In this document: in pieces, positions 10,001-18,264 of the stretch
Position numbering within the stretch: the stretch's first letter is position 1
How the letters are laid out: every line of letters starts with the position of its first letter
Source: an uncultured Chitinophaga sp.
Lineage (GTDB): Bacteria > Bacteroidota > Bacteroidia > Chitinophagales > Chitinophagaceae
Assembly (NCBI RefSeq): GCF_946479755.1
Contig: NZ_CAMLHC010000003.1
Location: forward strand, 248,001 to 312,000
Direction of reading: 5' to 3'
Length of the DNA: 64,000 nucleotides
Made by a program: the position numbers and the translations under genes
The notes under the pieces: generated by a model
What the model saw: only the letters and a program-made list of their open reading frames with translations
Databases searched by the model: none
Told to the model about the DNA's origin: nothing

Positions 10001-10560
10001 AAAGAATGTTGCCGGTCGCTAAAGTGGCTAATGCGGCTATCGGTGATATCGCATACACGTCCTTTGAAGCTGACCAAAAAGGAAACTGGATTTTCTCCGG
10101 AACACCGGTCAGCGATGCTACAGCTCCTACTGGGACAAAATGTTATAACCTGTCAGCCCCGCTCAGTAAAAATGGGTTGACTCCCGGCAAATCATATACA
10201 CTTTCTTACTGGACGAAAAACAGTACTGCTTTCTCTATTCCCGGCACACAAAGTGGCTATCCCATGAAGCTGTCGACTGTAAATGGCTGGACGCAGTTTG
10301 TTCATCAGGTGGTAGGAATTACTGGCATTACTTTTCCTGCCAGTGGTTTGATAGATGAAGTACGGTTATATCCGGCTGATGCAAGCATGGAAACTTTTAC
10401 CTATGATCCGTTAATAGGTATCACTACGAGATGCGATGAAAAGGGACTTGTTACTTATTATAGCTATGACGGATTGGGTAGGTTAAAAACAGTCCGTGAT
10501 CAGGATGGGAAAATTGTCCGCCAGTTTGATTATCAATTTCAGGCACCACTAACACAATAG
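7042..10560 (+). CDS. RHS/YD-repeat surface protein, Chitinophaga type, no toxin tip
   Basis: 1172 residues from the ATG at 7042, chosen because it starts directly with a clean signal peptide (MKPFRIILAIASLL...LYAQ); ATGs at 7027 and 6934 would add a non-signal-like leader. The body is beta-rich, with SLPITLQYHSNGLRV and IGEGWSLDAGGMVSF near the start, as in large Bacteroidota RHS proteins. Only the last 50 residues contain a recognisable YD repeat (GLVTYYSYDGLGRLKTVRDQDGKIVRQFDY), after which the protein stops: the polymorphic C-terminal toxin and the DPxG cleavage core of true Rhs toxins are absent. A galactose-binding-like segment (GKSYTLSYWTKNS) lies at about residues 1050-1120. The role is unknown, probably a secreted or cell-surface protein. 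A strong terminator follows. Confidence 0.8.
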   Translation: MKPFRIILAIASLLTGTMTLYAQEKNHTLPQVVPKSPDVASLEKYGEIPVSKSSGTANVSLNLTTIQVGQFSLPITLQYHSNGLRVNEIPSCIGEGWSLDAGGMVSFNQRGANDFGSYGMFGMPSSMTDLTKFLSGTMTAVEKEAYFTRVLDDLEDSEFDQYNYSFAGKGGSFFFDMQQKAVSMPKSDLKIIRLPNGVQINDNDGNQYFFTDPEYASIGNSGPAEVRASFNDISAYRLSKIITKDNRTIVFKYKLYSFGYSQTRSNISHVQSFPTPPPPCPASTVDHFDEITTCGYLLPDSILFDQGYVKFKQSLGAREDIKSISSNAAVPSITGFYLADTKGQKVKEFTFEQGYFGTNQRLKLSSVTESGASVAGRRWSFTYYREGMGFPGYLDNGKDHWGYYNGKTNASLIPDANYKAFILNWKTYNIGFADRQSNFDAAVSGMLKEIKYPTGGSSVFEYEPNQVKVRSYSDLFNLSNFFKIDNSSYYTGLAAAASWDNPSGTVTGSFVVPAEKPVRIRAFVNYDPTAFEDPQYSFSGPFTTEAYQDLGHAFGMNYDYNSHTSGGEVFSVFPAGTYTYTLTAGRTYDNATNQYIPKHCNFFIDIETSAPPEPFVIGGCRIAAISNSDGVNPAVVKRFVYSDSLNQVAFRNIPNYLTVKEMAIGEVHPESGCASCGLVSTVHDESVIPGGGSHIEYQYVTEYDSSQNKQLGKTESTFLLSSNVAGSYVQPYVAPVNTSWRAGMLLNQKIYKTDAGGFQLVQEIQNDYAISSRLSLLNGIKLDYALYCATNAPGSRRINQSLATLFTEHFYLSRSQTIDYTPSAPALVKQKDIAANSLRHTFPVLESSPDSRLNVVKEKTLYSFDYDTTVVSTVDAKGIRYLQRANIMVPIEKLQIKTINGTDYIVGGSLFTYWDDKPVVNKLSVLKIDQPLPLTGFTQSSINGSGSFTNDNRYEVKAVFDQYDSFNNIVTNHLDNNTLLTYLWDYQRMLPVAKVANAAIGDIAYTSFEADQKGNWIFSGTPVSDATAPTGTKCYNLSAPLSKNGLTPGKSYTLSYWTKNSTAFSIPGTQSGYPMKLSTVNGWTQFVHQVVGITGITFPASGLIDEVRLYPADASMETFTYDPLIGITTRCDEKGLVTYYSYDGLGRLKTVRDQDGKIVRQFDYQFQAPLTQ

Positions 10561-10582
10561 TATCGGAAGGTAAATTCGTTTT

Positions 10583-10610
10583 AAAAGGATGCTGTTATCA
10601 GCATCCTTTT
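10583..10610. terminator. Bidirectional terminator between RHS and AsmA genes
   Basis: Perfect 12-base stem AAAAGGATGCTG / CAGCATCCTTTT with loop TTAT. T-runs on both strands let it end both convergent genes (stops at 10560 and 10628). Confidence 0.9.
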
Positions 10611-10627
10611 AAATTTAATATCTGTAT

Positions 10628-13600
10628 TTAAATACTCTTCGCTTTCCCCAGCCCTACCTTGTACTTGTCCGGCGTGCCCGAAATGCGTATATGCATAAAA
10701 CGCCCCTTCTTGCCTTTATCTGCGTTCTCAATGGCGTCTACCTGATCAGGGTCTACTTCCTCGCGCTTGCGGCCAAAAAGGGCCTGAAAACCTACCTGTG
10801 TCACCATCTTCATGGGTACCCGCAGATAGTAGTTCATCTGCAGGTCCAGCGATTGATTGCCGGATACCTCTATATAACCGAGGGAGGAATTGATATTCAT
10901 TTTGGGAATTTCCAGCGTTCCGTTTTTAAAGGTCAGCTTGTTGCGCAGGGTATCAAAACGCACCATCCGCAGGTTTTTATCCTTGAAATAGGACGACATG
11001 GCCTGCATCGGGCCGAAGTCCAGCAACACGCCGTTATGGATTTCTATGTCCATCTGCGCGGCTGTTTCGCTCAGTACGGGCGTCAGGTCGGGATGCAGCC
11101 GCACATGGCTTTTGATATGCCCGGTGAGTTTACCTTTCAGATTGTTGTTGAGCACCATGTCCTGGCCGAAGTTGTCAAACTTCAGCAGCATCTTGGTCAT
11201 GTCCACACTGTCGAGCCGGATGCCGCTGCGGAAATAAAGTTTGGCCGGATCGGAGGCATTGAGGATGCCGCGCATCCCGATATGGCCGCCTGCCATCCGC
11301 AGGGAAATGGTGTCTACTTTGATACGCTGGTCTTTCTGCATATGCACATTGGCCAGCACTTCTTTCATCCATAGGCGGTGGTAGCGTATTTTGCCGATAC
11401 TGACGTGGGCGTCAAAATTGCTGAACGGAATTTTAAAGATATTGAAGCCGGCGGCATGGAGACTGTCGTTTTCCCGGACCGTAGTGGGTTTGGCCGGCGC
11501 CTGCGCCTGGGCGGTATGGTCCGTGAAATCGTAGTTCATCAGCTCGTCGATGTTCAGGTATTGGGATTTAAAGCTGAAGAAATTATTGCGCTCTTTGCCT
11601 TTGCGGTCAGGACCGGCGTAGAGCTTCAGGTTCATGTCGAAATCAGTGGTGCCGATTTTACCGGTAAGCGTGTCTACCACCAGGTAACGGTTGGTGCCGT
11701 ACCGTATGCGGCCTTTGATATTTTCCAGCTGGATAGGATGTTGTTTGAGTGTGCCGGATATGTTGGCGATACGGGCGTCCACACGTTTGAATACGGTATC
11801 ATAACGCATATTGAGTTTAGCCCGCAACCAGAGTTTGCCGGCTTCTTCATACCAGTAGCCCTGCGGGATGAACTTCCGGCCGCGGGGGCCTATCAGATCG
11901 TTGACGGCTATACGGTCTGACTTCAGGTCGAATGCCAGTTCGGTACGTCCTTTCCTGATCTTATTAAACCACAGCGGGTAGTTGTTCAACCTGCCCTTAA
12001 AAGCAAAACCGCTGCTGTCGATATGACCGCTGAAGTTGCGTACCAGCAGGCTGGTATCGTTAATGGTGATGTCTGCACCAAAATCATGCAGCGCGTGAGG
12101 GTATTGTTTGAAGGCCGCGCCGAGGTTGGTCAGCCGGAAAGTGCCTTTGGGCAAAGGGTTGGGATGCAGCAGCTCCTGTACGGATGTTTCGAAAGCGAGG
12201 CCGATATGAAAACCGGTCATCACTTCCTGCCGCAGTATTTTATGCGTGGTATCTGCCAGCATCAGTTCCCCGGGATGGATGGCGTTGCTGGAAGCGCGGA
12301 ACGATACGGCGATGGGTTTCTGCTGTGCGTGGAAAATAGCCGGGAGGTCGCTGATGGAGCCACCTGCCTTAATATCGGAATTGCCTATACGAAAAGCAAC
12401 AGAGTCCAGCAGCAGGCTGCCATTGCGCACCTGTGCATGCAGGTTCATTTTACGCACCGGCAGGGGATAGTTGGGAATGCGGAACTCCAGATTGGTGACG
12501 GTCAGCTCACTTTGTATGCCCTCTTTCAGTTTGGCCAGCTGCTGCTCCGGCAGATGGATGTCTACCAGCTCTTTAAAATTCATTTTCAGGGCGATTTGTC
12601 CCTGCAGTTGCTCCAGGTCTTTGATACCGAGAAACTCGCCTACGAACTTCAGGTCCAGCTCCGAGTATACCTGCATCACAATATGCGGATCGGTGAAGTC
12701 TTTCATCACAAAGTTGCCCCTGAAAACGCCCTGTCCGGGTTTGGCGTTGATGCCCAGCAGGTGCAGCTCTGATGTTTTCAGCGTATGGGCGTCGCCGTTG
12801 GTATAGTACCCTTTGAAGCCCAGGGAGTCTACCTTACGGTCAATGTTTTTATTCTGGAACCACACGTTTTCGCAGCCGAAGTTCACGCGGATGGCGGGCA
12901 TTTCATTTTTAGACAGCTTTCCTTTTACGGTGCCGTCGAAGAAGATGCGGCCATCGCGGCGGTATTTTTCCATCATGGCGGCGATATCATTGGGCACCAG
13001 TGCAAAAAGCAGGTTAAGGTCCGGCCGGTCGCCTTTTACCTGCAGGTCCAGCATCGTTTCCTTGCCCAGCGCGGCAGTGCCGGCCAGCGAGAGGCTGGCG
13101 TTTTCCAGCCGGATGGTGCTGGGAGAGAGGGCCAGCTGCTTTTTACCGACGTCATAGTTGCCTTTCAGGTCCAGCGACACTTTCCGGTTGCGGAATAAAG
13201 TGCTGTCGGTGCGGCTGGTGAAATCGAACAGCATCTTACTGTCCAGCTCCAGCGCCATGCTGTCGCCCTCCATTTTAAAGGAGGTCTTGATTTTATCGAT
13301 ATGGGACACGATCTTCCAGCCGGAAGCAGCGTCCCGGTAGGTGACGTCAATATTTTTCAGGATTACTTTTTTCAGGTCGAGGCTCAGCGCTTCCGCGCTG
13401 TCGGCGACGGCGGCAGCGGTGCTGTCGCTTTTAAAAGTATGTGCCTTGATCAGGTCTACGTCGCCATTGGCGGCCCGGGCGATGTCTACCTTGCCGTTGG
13501 CCACTACTACAATGCGCACCTGGTACCGGCCCCGCAGGATATCAGGGAGACTGAAACCGGCGTACAGCTTCTCTACTTCATACAACGGTTTCCCGTCCAT

Positions 13601-13846
13601 GCGTTTGTTGGCATAAAAACGGACATGGTGCAAGGCGATGGACACATAAGGGAAATTACTGAAAGGGGAGATGCTGCTTTTCTCCAGTACCAGTTCACCC
13701 GCAAATTGTTTATTCAGTGCATCCACTGCCAGTTGGGTCAGGCGCTGTTGCTGGCTGTACAGAATACCACCTGCTATGCCGGTCAACAGCAATAAGGCAG
13801 CCAGCGATATCAGCGCCACACGCATGATTTTTTTTCCTGCTTTCAT
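10628..13846 (-). CDS. AsmA-family envelope protein
   Basis: 1072 residues when started at the ATG at 13846 (MKAGKKIMRVAL...), which gives positively charged residues directly before one N-terminal membrane helix (ALISLAALLLLTGIAGGILY); an ATG 11 codons upstream adds a non-matching leader. The rest is a long repetitive beta-rich region of the AsmA/YhdP/TamB type, with the AsmA-like C-terminal part (GVLLDFGPMQAMSSYFKDKNLRMVRFDTLRN, cut here to its core) before the end. Such proteins span the periplasm and are linked to phospholipid transfer to the outer membrane. It is transcribed alone, convergent with the RHS gene and divergent from the GH43 gene. Confidence 0.8.
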   Translation of the reverse strand: MKAGKKIMRVALISLAALLLLTGIAGGILYSQQQRLTQLAVDALNKQFAGELVLEKSSISPFSNFPYVSIALHHVRFYANKRMDGKPLYEVEKLYAGFSLPDILRGRYQVRIVVVANGKVDIARAANGDVDLIKAHTFKSDSTAAAVADSAEALSLDLKKVILKNIDVTYRDAASGWKIVSHIDKIKTSFKMEGDSMALELDSKMLFDFTSRTDSTLFRNRKVSLDLKGNYDVGKKQLALSPSTIRLENASLSLAGTAALGKETMLDLQVKGDRPDLNLLFALVPNDIAAMMEKYRRDGRIFFDGTVKGKLSKNEMPAIRVNFGCENVWFQNKNIDRKVDSLGFKGYYTNGDAHTLKTSELHLLGINAKPGQGVFRGNFVMKDFTDPHIVMQVYSELDLKFVGEFLGIKDLEQLQGQIALKMNFKELVDIHLPEQQLAKLKEGIQSELTVTNLEFRIPNYPLPVRKMNLHAQVRNGSLLLDSVAFRIGNSDIKAGGSISDLPAIFHAQQKPIAVSFRASSNAIHPGELMLADTTHKILRQEVMTGFHIGLAFETSVQELLHPNPLPKGTFRLTNLGAAFKQYPHALHDFGADITINDTSLLVRNFSGHIDSSGFAFKGRLNNYPLWFNKIRKGRTELAFDLKSDRIAVNDLIGPRGRKFIPQGYWYEEAGKLWLRAKLNMRYDTVFKRVDARIANISGTLKQHPIQLENIKGRIRYGTNRYLVVDTLTGKIGTTDFDMNLKLYAGPDRKGKERNNFFSFKSQYLNIDELMNYDFTDHTAQAQAPAKPTTVRENDSLHAAGFNIFKIPFSNFDAHVSIGKIRYHRLWMKEVLANVHMQKDQRIKVDTISLRMAGGHIGMRGILNASDPAKLYFRSGIRLDSVDMTKMLLKFDNFGQDMVLNNNLKGKLTGHIKSHVRLHPDLTPVLSETAAQMDIEIHNGVLLDFGPMQAMSSYFKDKNLRMVRFDTLRNKLTFKNGTLEIPKMNINSSLGYIEVSGNQSLDLQMNYYLRVPMKMVTQVGFQALFGRKREEVDPDQVDAIENADKGKKGRFMHIRISGTPDKYKVGLGKAKSI

Positions 13847-13953
13847 GTTAAAGGCCGTTCTAATGTGTAAAAATATCAAAAAATGACGGGTGTATGCGCC
13901 GGCGGGTGTTGAGGATGTGTTAAAGTTTTACTGGATAAGTAACGTTGCTTTAT

Positions 13954-13961
13954 TATTTTTA
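13954..13961 (+). promoter_or_regulatory. -7 element of the GH43 gene
   Basis: TATTTTTA (13954-13961) matches TAnnTTTG at seven of eight bases. Only six bases (GCGACT) separate it from the ATG at 13968, so the mRNA would be nearly leaderless, as with rnhA and bioD in this window. No -33 TTG is seen at the usual spacing. Confidence 0.4.
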
Positions 13962-13967
13962 GCGACT

Positions 13968-14966
13968 ATGAAAGCTGATCGTATGATTAAAAAATGTTCT
14001 GCACTGCTGGCCGCTGCAACATTAGCGCTGACAGTGCATGCCCAGGAAGCAAAAAAGCCGGGCCACGCCGGCAACCCGGTATTCCCGGGATGGTATGCCG
14101 ACCCGGAAGGACTGGTGTTCGGAAAAAAATACTGGATCTTTCCCACCTTTTCGGCGCCTTATGAGCAACAGGTGTTCTTCGACGCCTTTTCCTCCGATGA
14201 CCTGGTTCACTGGAAAAAACATCCGCATATCCTGGATTCCGCTGCTGTCAAATGGGCGAAACGCGCGATGTGGGCGCCTGCAGTGATCCAAAAAGGGAAA
14301 CAATACTTTTTCTTCTTCGGCGCCAATGACATCCAGCACAACGGCGAACCCGGCGGCATAGGCGTAGCCGTGGCCGGCAAACCGGAAGGGCCGTACCGAG
14401 ATTATCTCGGCAAACCGCTGGTGGACAGTATCTTCCACGGCGCTCAACCGATAGACCAATACGTGTTCCATGATAAAGACGGCGCCTACTACCTGATCTA
14501 CGGCGGCTGGGGACACTGTAACATCGCCCGGCTGAAAGATGATTTCACCGGCTTCATTCCCTTTGCGGACGGGACCGTTTTTCGGGAAATCACACCGGAG
14601 AAATACGTGGAAGGACCTACGATGTTCATCAGGAACGGGAAGTATTATTTTATGTGGTCGGAAGGCGGCTGGGGCGGACCGGACTATAGTGTGGCTTACG
14701 CTATCGCGGACAGTCCGGCGGGACCTTTTAAGCGTATCGGAAAAATCCTCCAACAGGACCCGGCAATAGCCACCGGCGCAGGCCATCATTCTGTGATACA
14801 CAATGCAAAACACGATCAGTGGTTCATCGTTTATCACCGCCGTCCGCTGGGAAAAAAAGGGGCTAACGACAGGGAAACCTGTATTGACAGGATGGAGTTT
14901 AATGAGGACGGTACCATACGGCCCGTGGTGATGACCAAAGAAGGAGTACAGCAGCTCCGGCTCTAG
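13968..14966 (+). CDS. Glycoside hydrolase family 43-like enzyme, secreted
   Basis: 332 residues from the ATG at 13968 (a second ATG at 13983 is also possible); upstream frame is open but does not look coding. Signal peptide MIKKCSALLAAATLALTVHAQ. The five-bladed propeller motifs of GH43 are visible: YADPEG with the base Asp, QPIDQYVFHDKDGAYYLIYG with the pKa-modulating Asp, and VEGPTMF with the acid Glu (Asp40, Asp158 and Glu210 counted from MIKK). Family members are exo-acting beta-xylosidases or alpha-L-arabinofuranosidases; the exact substrate is not deducible. Stands alone, without a SusCD partner; likely periplasmic or outer-membrane-exposed. Confidence 0.85.
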   Translation: MKADRMIKKCSALLAAATLALTVHAQEAKKPGHAGNPVFPGWYADPEGLVFGKKYWIFPTFSAPYEQQVFFDAFSSDDLVHWKKHPHILDSAAVKWAKRAMWAPAVIQKGKQYFFFFGANDIQHNGEPGGIGVAVAGKPEGPYRDYLGKPLVDSIFHGAQPIDQYVFHDKDGAYYLIYGGWGHCNIARLKDDFTGFIPFADGTVFREITPEKYVEGPTMFIRNGKYYFMWSEGGWGGPDYSVAYAIADSPAGPFKRIGKILQQDPAIATGAGHHSVIHNAKHDQWFIVYHRRPLGKKGANDRETCIDRMEFNEDGTIRPVVMTKEGVQQLRL

Positions 14967-14976
14967 ACCGCCGCTG

Positions 14977-16242
14977 TTAAGCGCGGGCGCTGTTACGGTC
15001 GTCGGTCATCATTTTGCCGGCAGGCGGAAATTGGGTCATGGTTGGTTGTGTTTTTCTGCGATGCTGTACAAACACAATGGTGGCAACGATACCGGTCAGC
15101 CCGGCGATACAAACAGTCGCCCGCGGGCCTATCCACTGGGCCAGCACGCCTGTCAGCAGGCTGCCGATAGGGATCATACCCTGGTACGCCATGATGTAAT
15201 AACTGATGGCCCTTGCGCGCATGGTTGGAATAGCGTGTGTCTGGATATAGGTATTGATGGCTGATGTTTGCGCCATCATCCCTACGCCGGAAAGCATCAT
15301 GAACAACAATGCCAGCGGCAGCCAGCCGGCATAGGCCAGGAGTACAAGGCTCAGGCCAAATATCAGGCTGGAAGTGATGAGTATCCTGACCAGGTCTTTG
15401 CCGGCCTTTAACTGCGCCATATAAATGGCGGCGGCGATGGAACCCACACCGGCGGCGCTTTCAAACCAGCTGAACGTCCGTGCGCTGCCATTAAAAATAT
15501 CTTTTGCGAAAACAGGCATCAACGTATTGAAAGGCATCACCAGCAGGCTGCTGGCGGTGAGCATCAGCAGCAGGGAGGAGAGGTCCCTGTCATGCGAAAT
15601 ATACTGCCATCCTTCCCGCAGCTCCGCCCAGATGCTGCGTTCTGACTTCACGATCACCGGCAGGTCCATTTTCATCATAAACAGGGATATCAATACCGGC
15701 ACATAACTCAGGAAGTTGCCGGCAAAACAGATATCTTCCCCGAAGGTGCTCAGTACAATGCCTGCCAGCGCCGGTCCGGCGATACGGGCGAAATTGGCCA
15801 CGGTGGAATTGAGCGCTATGGCATTGGGAAGGTCTTCTTTCTGTTCTACCATTTCCATCATGAGCGATTGCCGGCAGGTGACATCAAACGCATTGATAAC
15901 ACCCTGTACAAGTGACAGGAAAATGATACCGGGTATGTTGTAATACCGCAGCAGGATCATGAGCGCCAGCGCGCCGGCCTGCACCATGGAAATCACCTGC
16001 GTGATGATCATCAGGCGATAGCGGTTATGACGGTCTATGTAACTGCCGGCGTAGGGCGACAGGAAGAGGGAAGGGATGAGGCTTACAAAACTGACTACGC
16101 CCAGCAGAAGGGCCGAATTGGTTAACCGGTACACCAGCCAGCAAACGGCTGTTTTCTGCATCCATGTACCTATCAGGGAAATAGATTGTCCGTAAAAGAA
16201 GAGCCGGAAGTTCCGGGATTTTAAAGAGCGAAATACATCCAT
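14977..16242 (-). CDS. MFS transporter, EntS-like (MFS_3)
   Basis: 421 residues, about 12 membrane segments. The start RNFRLFFYGQSISLIGTWMQ and the loop SPYAGSYIDRHNRYRLM are characteristic of the MFS_3/EntS group, which exports siderophores, macrolides or other small molecules. Its start faces a LysR regulator gene on the other strand with 130 bases between them, the normal arrangement for a LysR regulator and its target. The substrate is not known. Last bases lie 10 nt from the convergent GH43 stop, with no hairpin in the gap. Confidence 0.85.
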   Translation of the reverse strand: MDVFRSLKSRNFRLFFYGQSISLIGTWMQKTAVCWLVYRLTNSALLLGVVSFVSLIPSLFLSPYAGSYIDRHNRYRLMIITQVISMVQAGALALMILLRYYNIPGIIFLSLVQGVINAFDVTCRQSLMMEMVEQKEDLPNAIALNSTVANFARIAGPALAGIVLSTFGEDICFAGNFLSYVPVLISLFMMKMDLPVIVKSERSIWAELREGWQYISHDRDLSSLLLMLTASSLLVMPFNTLMPVFAKDIFNGSARTFSWFESAAGVGSIAAAIYMAQLKAGKDLVRILITSSLIFGLSLVLLAYAGWLPLALLFMMLSGVGMMAQTSAINTYIQTHAIPTMRARAISYYIMAYQGMIPIGSLLTGVLAQWIGPRATVCIAGLTGIVATIVFVQHRRKTQPTMTQFPPAGKMMTDDRNSARA

Positions 16243-16317
16243 TCAGAATTTATTTATACAAGCGGGAATGCTGCCATTCCTTTTAATAATCGATGGTGCA
16301 AATTTCGGTCAGTTCGA

Positions 16318-16325
16318 TATATTTG
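16318..16325 (+). promoter_or_regulatory. -7 element of the LysR gene in the divergent spacer
   Basis: TATATTTG fits TAnnTTTG exactly and lies 47 bases before the LysR start. The 130-base spacer to the MFS gene is AT-rich and is the probable LysR binding region, but I could not single out one clear T-N11-A operator. Confidence 0.45.
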
Positions 16326-16372
16326 TAAAATAGATTGTTTTAATGATATCCATTAGTAAAACCGATTGATCT

Positions 16373-17263
16373 ATGGAGCTTCGTCAACTGGCTTATTTTG
16401 TGAAAGCGGCGGAAACGTCCCATTTTACGGAGGCTGCAGCGGCCATGTACATCACACAGTCTACCTTATCGCAGCAGATCAAGGCGCTGGAAACAGAACT
16501 GGGCATGCCCTTGTTTGACCGGGTAGGCAAACATGTGCAGCTCACGGAAGCAGGCAGCGTATTTCTCCTGCATGCCCGGCAAATACTGCTGGACGTGGAG
16601 AAAGGCAAACAGGCCGTTGAAGATTTACAGAACCTGCTCACCGGTGAGCTGCGCATCGGCGCCACCTATGCTTTTACATCGCTGTTGCTGCCGGCATTGA
16701 CGACCTTCCCGGGCAAATATCCCGGCCTGCGCATCTTTGTGGACTACGGCAACACGGAAGAACTGGAAAGAAAACTGCGGTCGTCCCAGCTGGATTTTAT
16801 CCTGGCATTTCACCAGTTGACGCCGGGCAAAGAGTTTGAAAGCCAGGAGCTGTTTACCTCCAAGATAGTGATGGCGGTGTCGAAAAAACATCCCATGGCG
16901 CAACTGAAAGAGATCAACCTGAAAAACCTGGACGGCATGGAACTGATCCTGGCCTCCAAAGGTTTCAGCTCCCGCGATTTTCTCAGCGAGGTGCTGGAAA
17001 AACACAAAGTATACCCGGCAGTGAAAATTGAGCTCAACGACGTACACGCGCTGCTGTCGCTGCTGGAAGGCGGGCATTGGGTAACATTGCTCAATGAGCG
17101 GGCGCTCAACGGCTGGAAGAACCTGGTGGCGGTACCTATCGCCGGCAAGGCCTTGTTGCGAAAGGCTTATATCCTCTGGCAGAAAGGCACTTACCGAAAA
17201 AAAGCGGCAGACCTTTTTGTGAGGGAACTGCTGAAAGGCATAGAAAAACAGAAGCAGCTGTGA
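16373..17263 (+). CDS. LysR-family transcriptional regulator
   Basis: 296 residues. Typical winged helix N-terminus MELRQLAYFVKAAETSHFTEAA with the recognition helix TQSTLSQQIKALETELG (about residues 30-46), then the periplasmic-binding-like effector domain (about 90-290). Resembles the CynR/CysB-like group. It is divergent from the EntS-like MFS gene and probably controls it. Its TGA stop abuts the stop of the convergent AraC-like gene with no base between (TGA|TCA). Confidence 0.92.
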   Translation: MELRQLAYFVKAAETSHFTEAAAAMYITQSTLSQQIKALETELGMPLFDRVGKHVQLTEAGSVFLLHARQILLDVEKGKQAVEDLQNLLTGELRIGATYAFTSLLLPALTTFPGKYPGLRIFVDYGNTEELERKLRSSQLDFILAFHQLTPGKEFESQELFTSKIVMAVSKKHPMAQLKEINLKNLDGMELILASKGFSSRDFLSEVLEKHKVYPAVKIELNDVHALLSLLEGGHWVTLLNERALNGWKNLVAVPIAGKALLRKAYILWQKGTYRKKAADLFVRELLKGIEKQKQL

Positions 17264-18241
17264 TCACTGCGCGTCCATCACCTGCAATGCCCCGTATTTA
17301 AAATATTTATCAAAAGTTGTCAGGAACGTATTGAGACTGGTGAACCCCAGCCGGTCCATAATGGTGGTCACCGGCGTATTGCGGGTGCTCAGCATTTCAA
17401 AGGCCACGGCCATTTTCTCCTGCAATACCAGCTCCGGTATGGTCAGGTGGAACTCCTGTTCAAACGGGCGGCGTAACAACGCCTCTTCCACGTCAAATTT
17501 CTGTTGCAGTGTTTTATAGGTCAGCGGTTCATCCAGGTGGTTCAGGATATAACTGAAAATTTCGTGCAGCTGTTGCCGTTTGGCGTCGTTCATCATGATG
17601 GGTGGCGGGGCGATCAGCCGCCGGGTGTAGTTGCCGTAGAAATCGGCCGCATTGCGGCGGAAGAAACTATAGGCGCTGTTGCCGATGTATTTGGCCCGCA
17701 GGATACGGTCGCGTATCAGGCGGCTCACGGGATTGAGCAGGAAGGGCGCTTTGTGCAGCGGTTCTGTCACATTGGAAATGGGAATGGCCGCCAGTGAACT
17801 GAGCAGCGGGAATTCCCGTGCCAGCTCTTTCAAAGCGTAAGGTTCAATGTTGATGTGAAAGCTGAGGGGTTGCGAGGTGCCCGGGAGGGTGGGCTCTTCA
17901 GAGGCCATCACGTTGAAAAGGCTGACTTCTTTTTCCAGCTGCTGCCGGTTGTTGATGGCGCCCCGCAGATTATCGACATCATCGTAAGCATGCAGGGTGA
18001 TCACCTGGTACTGGGAGCAGTGGCGTACCTGCACGCCCGGCCGCATATGGATGCTGTGTACCCAGATGGAAAATTCCCCGGCCCGGATGTTCTGGTCGAG
18101 GATGGAGCCGTCTTTGTCTTCGTGGTAGTAAAACCGCGCATACGGAATCAGTTGCCCCTGAAAAGCAGCGGGAATGTCCTGGTGCGGCGTGAACGTCGTG
18201 TCATCTCTTTCGATGTACAGGATTTTGGTAGTTGATTTCAT
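17264..18241 (-). CDS. AraC-like helix-turn-helix regulator
   Basis: 325 residues. The C-terminal ~100 residues have the double helix-turn-helix layout of AraC proteins (EIFSYILNHLDEPLTYKTLQQKFDVEEALL, shortened; then the second HTH with TPVTTIMDRLGFTSLNTFLTTFDKYF). The usual second-HTH motif GFxxxSYFxRxFKK is degenerate. The N-terminal ~200 residues match no domain I recognise. It starts 23 bases after the FecR gene, so it probably is the third gene of a sigma/anti-sigma/AraC operon, a place where a SusC receptor is usually found. Confidence 0.7.
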   Translation of the reverse strand: MKSTTKILYIERDDTTFTPHQDIPAAFQGQLIPYARFYYHEDKDGSILDQNIRAGEFSIWVHSIHMRPGVQVRHCSQYQVITLHAYDDVDNLRGAINNRQQLEKEVSLFNVMASEEPTLPGTSQPLSFHINIEPYALKELAREFPLLSSLAAIPISNVTEPLHKAPFLLNPVSRLIRDRILRAKYIGNSAYSFFRRNAADFYGNYTRRLIAPPPIMMNDAKRQQLHEIFSYILNHLDEPLTYKTLQQKFDVEEALLRRPFEQEFHLTIPELVLQEKMAVAFEMLSTRNTPVTTIMDRLGFTSLNTFLTTFDKYFKYGALQVMDAQ

Positions 18242-18264
18242 CGGAAATGGTTTATGGTCAGGAC

